A DNA stretch of 64,000 nt from Chryseobacterium kimseyorum. Its GTDB lineage: Bacteria > Bacteroidota > Bacteroidia > Flavobacteriales > Weeksellaceae. Within the stretch, counting starts at the first letter, position 1. Each line of letters opens with the position of its first letter. The notes below the pieces were generated by a model that did no database searches, had not been told where the DNA came from, and saw only the letters and a program-made list of their open reading frames with translations. The DNA is taken from the NCBI RefSeq assembly GCF_025971945.1, contig NZ_JAPDHW010000005.1:62001-126000 (forward strand), written 5' to 3'. This document shows, one piece after another, positions 34,719 to 42,941 of the stretch. A program made the position numbers and the translations under genes.

Positions 34719-34804
34719 CATTCTTAAGTTTGGCGAAATGCCTTTTCGCTAAAAACAAAACACACTTTCAACAAATGATGATCGTAATTTTAAACTAAAT
34801 TAAA

Positions 34805-36082
34805 ATGAAAATCAACAGACGCCGCCGCTTAATACGAACATTTAACCTTTTGGATCAGCCGATCAGGTTTAATCCGTTCGTATTCAGCCGTACTTTTTTT
34901 ATGTGGGCAATTACCGGTCTGGTTGGTGGTATTATTGCCGGACTATATTGGATTGTCCTCGAGCATTTCACAGAATTTTTACATCAGTTTCAAGGTTGGA
35001 TGGTGATTCCGACAATGGCAATCTCTGGCCTTCTGGCGGGTTTGGTCATTCATTTTATTGGTGATCCGGGAGAAATTCACTTAATCGTCAACAACATCAG
35101 ATTTAATAAAGGAAAACTGGAGCCAAAAAATAATCCTTCCATGATTTTGTCGTCGCTTTTCTGTGTGGCATCAGGCGGAAGTTTGGGTCCGGAAGCACCT
35201 TTGGTTCAGGTGACGGGTTCTACGGGAACGTATTTAGGGAAGCTTTTCAGATTGAAAGGTGAAGAATTGCGTTCGTTGAGTATTGCGGGAATGGCTTCAG
35301 GCTTTACCGCACTTTTCGGTGCACCACTGGGCGGAAGTCTGTTTTCTCTTGAAATTCTTCATCACAAGCACGCGGTAGAATATTACAAAGCCATAATTCC
35401 TGCTTTGGTGGCGAGCTGTTTCAGTTACCTGATGTTTGCTTTGATTATTCATTTGGGAATTGGAGCAACATGGGATCTCAAAGCTTATCATTACACCGGA
35501 GTTTACGATTTCCTCTACGCTACCCTTTTTGGAATTGTAGGAACATTATTTGGCTGGATTTTTATTTTTGTGGTTAAATTTTTTAAAAAAGCTTTCGAAT
35601 ACCGAAAATTTCCAATCTACATAAAAACGCTTACAGGTGGAATTTTATTAGGAATTATCGCCTTCTATTTTCCTCTGACAAGATATTTTGGCCATCATGA
35701 AGTGAATGAACTGATCAACGGAAACTACAGTCTGAATTTTTTAATTATTATTTTAATCTTTAAAATTTTAGCGATTGCCATTACTGTAACTTCAGGCTGG
35801 AGAGGCGGTTTTATTATTCCGCTGTTTTTTGTGGGAACGACTTTAGGATTGATTATTCATCATCTATTCCCAACCGTTGACACCACTTTAGCGATTGTAA
35901 GCTGTATGGCGGCCATCAATGCCTGTGTGACAAGAACGCCGATGAGCACAACAATTATTTTGGGAACCTTAACCGGTTTTACCTATTTCGTCCCAATACT
36001 TTTTGCGAGTTTAACAGGATATTTTCTGGCTCCTAAAATTCCGTTTATTGGTTCGCAGTCTGAGAAATTAGCTGAAGAGTAA
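34805..36082 (+). CDS. ClC family chloride channel/transporter
   Basis: This 425-residue membrane protein has about ten hydrophobic segments. The selectivity-filter motifs are ASGGSLGPEAPLVQ (gating-Glu position within GPEAP) and the second filter segment GWRGGFIIPLFFVGTTLG. GFTALFGAPLGGSLFSLEIL is typical as well. There are no C-terminal CBS domains. Bacterial ClC proteins exchange Cl- for H+ or conduct anions, and may aid acid or ionic stress survival. It is a single gene. Confidence 0.92.
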   Translation: MKINRRRRLIRTFNLLDQPIRFNPFVFSRTFFMWAITGLVGGIIAGLYWIVLEHFTEFLHQFQGWMVIPTMAISGLLAGLVIHFIGDPGEIHLIVNNIRFNKGKLEPKNNPSMILSSLFCVASGGSLGPEAPLVQVTGSTGTYLGKLFRLKGEELRSLSIAGMASGFTALFGAPLGGSLFSLEILHHKHAVEYYKAIIPALVASCFSYLMFALIIHLGIGATWDLKAYHYTGVYDFLYATLFGIVGTLFGWIFIFVVKFFKKAFEYRKFPIYIKTLTGGILLGIIAFYFPLTRYFGHHEVNELINGNYSLNFLIIILIFKILAIAITVTSGWRGGFIIPLFFVGTTLGLIIHHLFPTVDTTLAIVSCMAAINACVTRTPMSTTIILGTLTGFTYFVPILFASLTGYFLAPKIPFIGSQSEKLAEE

Positions 36083-36093
36083 AAAACATTCGG

Positions 36094-36125
36094 CACAAAA
36101 AAAGTTCAGGTTTTGCCTGAACTTT
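36094..36125. terminator. Bidirectional hairpin terminator
   Basis: AAAGTTCAGG and CCTGAACTTT form a 10-bp perfect stem with loop TTTTG. A run of seven A on the left gives a strong T-run on the minus strand, so it can also end the TolC operon. The rest of 36126-36331 shows only a degenerate CGCAGATTT repeat. Confidence 0.75.
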
Positions 36126-36331
36126 CTTATTCTCCCGCAGATTTCGGAGATTGTGCAGATTTTTTTTATGATCTGCTCAATTTGCAAAATCTGCGTGAGA
36201 TGGTAAGTTTACAATTAAAGTAAGATTGGTCAGGAAAAATCAATTAGAATTTTGAAGCAGACTTCTGAATGCTAACGTAGCTAGACTCAACTTAAAAAAA
36301 ATCGCTCAACTTAGTGTTTAATAAGCAAAGT

Positions 36332-37735
36332 TTATAGCGTGAAATTTTCCTTCATCCACTTGAGTTTATTAAAGCTTTTTAAAAACTTTGTCCGGATAGA
36401 GATAAATTTTTCCTGAGCTTCAATCACTTTGTTTTCCCTTGAATTGATTAGGAAAAGTGAACTTTCACCATTGCTGTATCTCATTTCCTCGGCAGAAAGC
36501 AGTCGTCTGTAGTTCTGAAGATTATTTCTTGACAGATCGATTTGCGCGTGATAATTCAGAATTTCGTTTTTGTACGTCTCAATTTTCACATCAAGTTCTC
36601 TTATTTTCAGGTTCGTATCAATCTGGTTTTGGTTAAGTTTGATCTTCGCCATCTGATAATTGGCTCTTGCAGCTCGCTGAAAAACAGGAATCTCCAGTTT
36701 TAAACCATATTGAAAATTGTTATCAAATAGCGGCAGAAAATCTGGACTGTAATTTTCTTTATTGAAAAAATTATAGGTGAAATCAAGTTTTGGAAGGAAG
36801 CTTTGCCACTTCAGACGCCTTTCACTTTCGAGAATATTCTGCTTTTGGTCGTAGTACAAAATAGAGAAATGTGAATTGATTGGCCGGGAATCAACCTCGT
36901 TGATCAGAAACTCAAAATCAGAATATGCTAAATGTTCTTCAAGACGGTCTGAAGGATAAATCATTTCCGAAAGCTCATACAACTGCTGATTGTCTTTCCA
37001 CAGATACAGCTGAAGTTGCTGTGTGCTTTTCACAAAACTTAAAAATGCATCTCTCTGCTGAAGTTCGAAACTTTGAAGTTGTGAAAGAGCTTCAATGGTA
37101 TCAATCGCAGGTTTTTCACCATACTCAAATGTCTTTTTGGTGAAATCCAGTCGGTCTTTATTGATTTCTACGATCTCAGATTTCAATTTATAAATCTCAT
37201 AATTCTGAACCCAATCCCAGTAGGTATTTTCCGCCTCCAAAAGAAGCTCGTTGGTAAGAACCGCCTGTTCCGCTTCGGTCATTCTCAGTCCAAATCTTGC
37301 CTGATCGAGCATTGCTCTTCTTTGATCGTACAAAAGATTTTTAGCTAAAGGAACCGTAATTCCGAATTGATAAAGTCCGCCTTTCGTATCGCTGTTGTTG
37401 AGTTTTTGTCCGTCAAGATAATTGTAGCTTCCATGGAGATCGATCCCATACCAGGTTGGAATGCCGAGTTCCAGATTTTTCTGCTCGTAGTATTTTGTTC
37501 CGTCGATATTTTTCTCTCCTAATTTCCCAGCTACAACAGGATCAAAATTACCTCTTGCTCTCGTAATTTCGGCTTCGGCCAATCGGTTTTGAAGTTGATA
37601 TTTTAAGGCTAAAGGATGGTAATTTTTAACCACATTCATAAACTCCGAGGCTGAAATTTTCAATGAATCCTGTGCAAAACTGAAACTGAACAACAGCAGA
37701 AAAGCGAGAAGAAAAAATTTATTTTGTCTTTTCAT
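36332..37735 (-). CDS. TolC family outer-membrane efflux protein
   Basis: ATG 37735 gives 467 residues and an ideal signal peptide (MKRQNKFFLLAFLLLFSFSFAQ); an ATG 18 bases upstream is possible. Long heptad helices in two repeats (about 150-220 and 350-430) and intervening beta segments fit the TolC trimer. FGITVPLAKNLLYDQRRAMLDQA and FGLKLEIPVFQRAARANYQMAK-type segments occur in equivalent positions of the two repeats. It forms the outer-membrane exit of the exporter whose HlyD and ABC parts are encoded just upstream; its start overlaps the HlyD stop. Confidence 0.88.
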   Translation of the reverse strand: MKRQNKFFLLAFLLLFSFSFAQDSLKISASEFMNVVKNYHPLALKYQLQNRLAEAEITRARGNFDPVVAGKLGEKNIDGTKYYEQKNLELGIPTWYGIDLHGSYNYLDGQKLNNSDTKGGLYQFGITVPLAKNLLYDQRRAMLDQARFGLRMTEAEQAVLTNELLLEAENTYWDWVQNYEIYKLKSEIVEINKDRLDFTKKTFEYGEKPAIDTIEALSQLQSFELQQRDAFLSFVKSTQQLQLYLWKDNQQLYELSEMIYPSDRLEEHLAYSDFEFLINEVDSRPINSHFSILYYDQKQNILESERRLKWQSFLPKLDFTYNFFNKENYSPDFLPLFDNNFQYGLKLEIPVFQRAARANYQMAKIKLNQNQIDTNLKIRELDVKIETYKNEILNYHAQIDLSRNNLQNYRRLLSAEEMRYSNGESSLFLINSRENKVIEAQEKFISIRTKFLKSFNKLKWMKENFTL

Positions 37736-39032
37736 CTTTGGCCGATTTTGCATTCGTTACTTCATAATAATCCGGCGGGAAGCCATTGATGTTTCGCCAC
37801 AGCTCGTACCAGATCGGCACATTATTTAGGATGGCAATTCCCTGAACTCCGGTTCCCATCTTGATCTTCGGAGGCCATGGTTTTTCATTTTTATCTTCTA
37901 CAATCAGAGCTTTGAACATTCCGTTTGCACTGATGTTACTTTCTACAGCAACCACCTTTCCTGCAAAAGTTCCGTAGCTTGAATCCGGCCAGCCGGAAAA
38001 AACGATTGCGGGAAATCCGTCAAAAATACTCATCACACGCTGTCCTTCTTTGACCAAAGGCAGATCAACGGGTTTAATATAAATTTCTACCGCATAATCT
38101 ACATTCGTTGGAACGATAGTTCCTATGTTTTCTCCGTCTTTTAAAACTTCACCGATTCCGGCTTTATTCAGCTGAACGATCTGTCCATCCTGAGAAGCGA
38201 TGATGAAGTATAATCCCTGTCTTGCAATGTAATTTGCTACCTGATTCTGTAGTTTGGCAATCTCTCCGTCACTTCCCTCGATCTGTCCCATACTCTGGAA
38301 ACGTTCTCCCTCAATTTTACTCAGTTTTTCATTGTAATCTTGAGTCACTGAGTTTTGCTCAATCTGCGTGTTCAGAATTTCCTGCTGAGTTTGCGCTACT
38401 TTATTTTCATTTGCTGTTTTCTTGGCAATTGAGTTCTGATAAGAAATACTTCGCTGCTGAAACTGTGTTAAAGAAACCAAGCCTTCATCATACATTTTCT
38501 TCTGTCTTGCGTACTGATCTTCTGAAAGCTGAAGCTCATTTTTTGCTGCTTCCAATTCGGCCTGTTCACCGGCAAGTTTGTTGTTCAGCTGGATGATTTT
38601 AATTTTTACCTGATTTAATTTTAAATCTCTTGAGGCATTCAAAGCTTCCAATTGGTTTCTTGCAGTTCCCACTTTTGCTTCATAATAATCTCTGACTCCT
38701 TTTTTTGCTTCTACCTGCTCCTGAGTTCTCTGCACCAATAAAGGATCAAGATAATCGTCCTTAATTTCTGAAAGCTGTAAAAGCGTGTCGCCTTTTTTTA
38801 CATAATCTCCATTTTTCACATTCCACTTAATAATTCTTCCGGGAATCGGCGAGTTCAGCTGTTGTGGTCTCTGAGATTGATAGAGTGAAGAAACATTTCC
38901 TTTCACTTTTATGTTTTGGGTCCATGGAAGAAAGAGTGTGACAATTCCTCCAACGAAAATAAACAGAAACCAGCGCTTTACTCTCGATTTTTTATGGATG
39001 TGATATATTTTATCGTATGACTGTATTTGCAT
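37719..39032 (-). CDS. HlyD-type periplasmic adaptor (membrane fusion protein)
   Basis: This 437-residue protein has one N-terminal helix (about 19-37, WFLFIFVGGIVTLFLPW) and an N-terminal biotinyl-lipoyl half (PIPGRIIKWNVKNGDYVKKG). A long coiled-coil hairpin covers about 95-255. The second lipoyl half (LYFIIASQDGQIVQLNKAGIGEVLKDG) and a beta-barrel domain follow. The pattern is that of type I secretion or RND-type adaptors, closer to HlyD. It links an inner-membrane ABC protein (encoded 16 bases upstream) to the TolC-like protein downstream. Confidence 0.9.
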   Translation of the reverse strand: MQIQSYDKIYHIHKKSRVKRWFLFIFVGGIVTLFLPWTQNIKVKGNVSSLYQSQRPQQLNSPIPGRIIKWNVKNGDYVKKGDTLLQLSEIKDDYLDPLLVQRTQEQVEAKKGVRDYYEAKVGTARNQLEALNASRDLKLNQVKIKIIQLNNKLAGEQAELEAAKNELQLSEDQYARQKKMYDEGLVSLTQFQQRSISYQNSIAKKTANENKVAQTQQEILNTQIEQNSVTQDYNEKLSKIEGERFQSMGQIEGSDGEIAKLQNQVANYIARQGLYFIIASQDGQIVQLNKAGIGEVLKDGENIGTIVPTNVDYAVEIYIKPVDLPLVKEGQRVMSIFDGFPAIVFSGWPDSSYGTFAGKVVAVESNISANGMFKALIVEDKNEKPWPPKIKMGTGVQGIAILNNVPIWYELWRNINGFPPDYYEVTNAKSAKDEKTK

Positions 39033-39048
39033 TTTACTGAAAATTAAA

Positions 39049-40713
39049 TTAGATAATTCTTATAGTTCCGTCTTCCAGATGAATGTGCTGATCTGCATTG
39101 TAGATCAGATTTTTGTCTGGAGAAACAATAACAATGGTCGTAGTTTTTTTGAGTTCAATTAAATATTCAATCAATTTTTCCTGAAAATGTTCAGACATTC
39201 CAGCTAGAGGATTTTCGAGTAAAATCAATCTTTTTTTACCTAAAAGAGAACGGAGCATAAGGATTTTCTTTTTTGAACTGAAGGTCAGCTCAGAATCGGT
39301 CTCACTGATTTGTGTAGCAAACCCCTGACTGAAAGCGCTGGAAATACTGTCCGCTCCTATCTTATCTGAAAGTTGAAGAATGCCTTCGGTATTGCTGTTC
39401 ACATTTCCCAAAAGAATGTTTTCTAAAACGGTTCCCTGAATCACCTTCATGTTTTCAAGATACAATCCGATTTGATTTCTGAATTTTCTTTTGTCTAAAT
39501 TTTTCAGTGGAATTTTATCAAAAAGAATGGTTCCCGAGCTTGGCTCATAAAACCCGGCCAACATATTAAGAAGAAGAGATTTTCCTGTTCCCATTTTTCC
39601 GGTAACCACGATGATACCGTTTTCTCTCAGTTTAAAATCAACATCAGAGAGAATCGCAGGAGTATCGTTAAAAGCAAAATCAACTCCTTTAAATTCGATT
39701 TCCATGCCTGTATCTTTCTGCGACAGCTCAATATCACCCTCGTTTTCTTCTTTCAATTCAGTAACCTTCGTCAGTTTAGCATAAGCTGCCACGATATCAT
39801 AATAACTTTCCAAGCTTACAATCAGTTTTTCAACTGCAGCCATAATAGTCAGTACTACGATTTCTGCAGCAATAAATGCCCCGATATTCAATTGCTGATT
39901 GATCATTAAATATGTTCCGATGGTTAAAATCGCTAACGTAATAATGACCTTGAAAGCAATGATTGTTTTAAACTGAAACACCAAAATTTTAAAGTGCTGC
40001 GTTCTGTGATCAAGATATTCCATAACCCGAGAATCGGTTCCGTGAAGATTGTTTTCTTCATCAGAGTGCATTTTGAAAGTCTTCACAGAAGCGGCAATAT
40101 CTTCAAGCCAGGCAGCAGTTTCGTATTTCTTATCACTCTCTTCAATACTTGATTTAATACCGCTTTCCATACTGTACGTGAAAATAAGCACCACTAAAAT
40201 AACCACTAAGGCTGCAAACGCTAAAAACCATGTGTGATAAAAGGAAAGCAAAAGAATTCCAAAAAGAATCTGAATTAAAGCTGTAGGTATTTCCAGGAGA
40301 ATTTTTGAGATTCCTTTCTGAAGATTCTGTACATCAAAGAAGCGGTTGACCAACTCGGGAAGGTAATATTTTCTCGTATCGGAGAGGTCTACTTTCGGAA
40401 GTTTATCAGCAAATGCCATGGAAAATTCCACAAATATTTTCTGCTGAATCTTTTCGATAATCTGTAAAACTTTCAGTCTGAAATGCCCCACCAGAAACGT
40501 TCCCAGAACAACAAAAAAGATAAGGATATAAATGGATGTCGCCATTGTTGCTCCCATCACAAAACTGATAATCGACTGTATCCCCAACGGAATACTTAAA
40601 GAGACCAATCCGTTGATGATTGCATAAAAGTAGATATTAGTAACATCTTTTTTTTCTTTGGTAATGTAGCGAAACAGTTTTTTGCTGTATCCGCTTGCGG
40701 TAATTAAAGCCAT
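39049..40713 (-). CDS. ABC half-exporter with degenerate ATPase domain
   Basis: This 554-residue protein has an ABC exporter membrane domain (about 1-310, roughly six helices) and a nucleotide-binding domain (about 335-554). Walker A is intact (GKMGTGKS, 372-379). The Q-loop position reads LYLENMK (Glu instead of Gln), the signature region is LTFSSKKKILMLRSLL instead of LSGGQ, Walker B is LILLENP (Glu-Asn where Asp-Glu is normal) and the switch His is replaced by Ser 531 (IVIVSPDK). There is no N-terminal peptidase domain. Its place upstream of HlyD and TolC genes implies a secretion or efflux complex. ATP hydrolysis may be weak or lost. The cargo is unknown. Confidence 0.88.
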   Translation of the reverse strand: MALITASGYSKKLFRYITKEKKDVTNIYFYAIINGLVSLSIPLGIQSIISFVMGATMATSIYILIFFVVLGTFLVGHFRLKVLQIIEKIQQKIFVEFSMAFADKLPKVDLSDTRKYYLPELVNRFFDVQNLQKGISKILLEIPTALIQILFGILLLSFYHTWFLAFAALVVILVVLIFTYSMESGIKSSIEESDKKYETAAWLEDIAASVKTFKMHSDEENNLHGTDSRVMEYLDHRTQHFKILVFQFKTIIAFKVIITLAILTIGTYLMINQQLNIGAFIAAEIVVLTIMAAVEKLIVSLESYYDIVAAYAKLTKVTELKEENEGDIELSQKDTGMEIEFKGVDFAFNDTPAILSDVDFKLRENGIIVVTGKMGTGKSLLLNMLAGFYEPSSGTILFDKIPLKNLDKRKFRNQIGLYLENMKVIQGTVLENILLGNVNSNTEGILQLSDKIGADSISSAFSQGFATQISETDSELTFSSKKKILMLRSLLGKKRLILLENPLAGMSEHFQEKLIEYLIELKKTTTIVIVSPDKNLIYNADQHIHLEDGTIRII

Positions 40714-41089
40714 TGTATTACTATTCTAAGTTTAAATTTATAAATAGATGATGGTTTTTTGTGAAATTTGGTGGGTTAATTTTAATAAATGAGATATTAA
40801 AAACATTAAAATTCAGCATTTCATTTAAAATCGCAAAGATAATTCAGTCAGAGGTCGATTACAATTTTTAGAATTAGAATTATATTAAAATCTGATTAGA
40901 ATACCGTAGGTTTTTAGATATTTTCATCATGTAAAAACTATTATACATACATTCGCAATGTCAAATTTTATAAAGATTGAAGTGAATGTGACTGAAATAG
41001 TTAAAAGTTCACTATTTTTCTTTTTAACCTTGCTCATTTTTATTAAATTTGTCAATCTTTAAAAATTAAAATATAATAATAAAAATAAT
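40714..41089. other. Intergenic region between exporter operon and sucC
   Basis: This 376-bp AT-rich spacer separates divergent transcription units and has no credible gene. The sucC promoter box lies at its right end (41044-41051). The left end must hold the exporter promoter, but I see no clear TTG / TAnnTTTG pair there. Confidence 0.6.
41044..41051 (+). promoter_or_regulatory. -7 box of sucC
   Basis: TAAATTTG fits TAnnTTTG, 39 bases before the start codon. The nearest TTG (41030) is only 11 bases away, so the -33 element is weak. Confidence 0.45.
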
Positions 41090-42280
41090 ATGAATCTTCA
41101 CGAGTATCAATCAAAAGAGATTTTATCAAAGTACGGAGTAGCAATACAACGTGGTCACGTTGCAAACAACGTAGACGAAGCTGTAGCTGCTGCTGAAAAA
41201 CTGACTGCTGAAACCGGAGCTCAGGCTTGGGTTGTAAAAGCACAAATTCACGCAGGTGGTCGTGGTAAAGGTGGCGGTGTAAAGTTTTCTCCGAACATGG
41301 ATAAATTGAAAGAAAACGCTCAAAACATCATCGGAATGCAATTGATTACGCCTCAGACTTCTGCTGAAGGTAAATTGGTAAATTCTGTATTGGTAGCAGA
41401 GGATGTATATTATCCTGGAGAATCTGAAACTAAAGAATTTTATGTTTCTATTCTTTTAGACAGAGCCGAAGGTAAAAATACAATCGTATATTCTACTGAA
41501 GGTGGTATGGACATTGAGCACGTTGCTGAAGTAACGCCTCACTTGATCCACAACGAATTGATCGATCCTACTTTGGGTCTTCAGGGTTTCCAGGCGAGAA
41601 AAATTGCTTTCAACCTAGGTCTTGAAGGAAATGCGTTCAAAGAATTTACAAAATTCATCACTTCTCTATACAATGCGTATGTAGGAATTGATGCTTCTCT
41701 TTTCGAAATCAACCCGGTTTTGAAAACTTCTGATAACAGAATTATCGCTGTGGATGCTAAAGTAACTTTGGATGGTAACTCATTATTCCGTCACAAAGAT
41801 TTGGCTGAATTGAGAGATACAAGAGAAGAAGATCCATTGGATGTTGAAGCTGGTGAAGCTGGTCTTAACTTCGTAAAACTTGACGGTAACGTTGCTTGTA
41901 TGGTAAACGGAGCTGGTCTTGCAATGGCGACTATGGATATCATCAAATTATCTGGTGGTAACCCTGCAAACTTCCTGGACGTTGGAGGTACTGCAGATGC
42001 TGCAAGAGTACAGACTGCTTTCGAAATTATTCTGAGAGATAAGAACGTAAAAGCAATCCTGATCAACATCTTCGGAGGTATCGTAAGATGCGACAGAGTG
42101 GCTCAGGGTGTGGTTGATGCTTACCATGCTATGGGAAGCCTTCCGGTTCCATTGATCGTAAGATTACAGGGAACTAACGCTGTTGAAGCTAAAAGATTAA
42201 TTGACGAGTCTGGTCTTCCGGTACACTCTGCAATTACTTTAGAAGAAGCTGCAAACAAAGTAAAAGAAGTTTTAGCTTAG
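41090..42280 (+). CDS. sucC: Succinyl-CoA synthetase beta subunit (ADP-forming type)
   Basis: This 396-residue TCA-cycle subunit has an N-terminal ATP-grasp fold: MNLHEYQSKEILSKYGV, then VVKAQIHAGGRGKGGGVK, SVLVAEDVYY and LFEINPV. The C-terminal CoA-ligase-like domain shows GNVACMVNGAGLAMATMDI, NFLDVGGTA and NIFGGIVRCD. VPLIVRLQGTNAVEAKRLI closes the pattern. The alpha subunit (sucD) is not in the adjacent sequence, so the two genes are unlinked. Strong codon bias suggests high expression. Confidence 0.97.
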   Translation: MNLHEYQSKEILSKYGVAIQRGHVANNVDEAVAAAEKLTAETGAQAWVVKAQIHAGGRGKGGGVKFSPNMDKLKENAQNIIGMQLITPQTSAEGKLVNSVLVAEDVYYPGESETKEFYVSILLDRAEGKNTIVYSTEGGMDIEHVAEVTPHLIHNELIDPTLGLQGFQARKIAFNLGLEGNAFKEFTKFITSLYNAYVGIDASLFEINPVLKTSDNRIIAVDAKVTLDGNSLFRHKDLAELRDTREEDPLDVEAGEAGLNFVKLDGNVACMVNGAGLAMATMDIIKLSGGNPANFLDVGGTADAARVQTAFEIILRDKNVKAILINIFGGIVRCDRVAQGVVDAYHAMGSLPVPLIVRLQGTNAVEAKRLIDESGLPVHSAITLEEAANKVKEVLA

Positions 42281-42303
42281 TCTTAAAACTTTTAAATAAA
42301 TCT

Positions 42304-42334
42304 AAACCGTTCCAATATCTGGAGCGGTTTTTTT
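42304..42334 (+). terminator. Terminator of sucC
   Basis: AACCGTTCC / GGAGCGGTT (one T-G pair) with loop AATATCT is followed by seven T, 24 bases after the sucC stop. Confidence 0.88.
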
Positions 42335-42473
42335 GTGCTCAGAAAACAAAAATACTTATTCGAATTACAGTAAAGCCAGAGAAATAAAACCTTTTCTTAG
42401 CAGTAAATGATTTTTCAAATAAATATAATACAATGTTATAAAAATTTTTAACTTTACAATAATCAAGCTCAAA

Positions 42474-42923
42474 ATGAAGATACATTACTATATTTACCTG
42501 TTTTTATTTCTTAATTGCCAATCCCAGACTGCAAACTACAACACTTTGTCTCAAAAGGCAGACATCCAGTTTGAAGATAATTATCACTATCAATATTCAT
42601 TAACTGAAAAGAATTTTCTGGTTATTGACACTCAGGATAAAATGGATAACATCTATTCCGTTATTCATTCAAAAACAGGAGGCAGAAGGTTAGCGCCGAT
42701 CCCGACAATCACAGATGAAGAAACTTATATTATTATCAAACCTGCCCTGAAAAATACCAATGATATTTCGGTGGAGAAGGTAACTTTAGAGAAAGAAACA
42801 CTTTATGTAAAAGTAAAAGCTTTCAACAATCCTAATCTTCTACAAACCAGCCGCACCTCACCCAATATTCTTTTAAAACTTTTAAAAAAAGTATCCCCAA
42901 AAAAAATAATCACCCAATATTAA
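42474..42923 (+). CDS. Small lipoprotein of unknown function
   Basis: This 149-residue protein has a lipoprotein-type signal (MKIHYYIYLFLFLNCQSQ), with Cys 15 as the likely acylated residue. The rest is mixed, with KMDNIYSVIHSKTGGRRLAPIPTITDE in the middle and basic residues near the C-terminus. I know no family for it. The protease gene follows in the same direction 18 bases later, so the two may be co-transcribed. Confidence 0.65.
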   Translation: MKIHYYIYLFLFLNCQSQTANYNTLSQKADIQFEDNYHYQYSLTEKNFLVIDTQDKMDNIYSVIHSKTGGRRLAPIPTITDEETYIIIKPALKNTNDISVEKVTLEKETLYVKVKAFNNPNLLQTSRTSPNILLKLLKKVSPKKIITQY

Positions 42924-42941
42924 TATTTAAAAATTAAGATC

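Noticed and set aside
41126-42069. Minus-strand frames inside sucC
   Set aside because: They are shadows of a strongly codon-biased gene with no protein family features.
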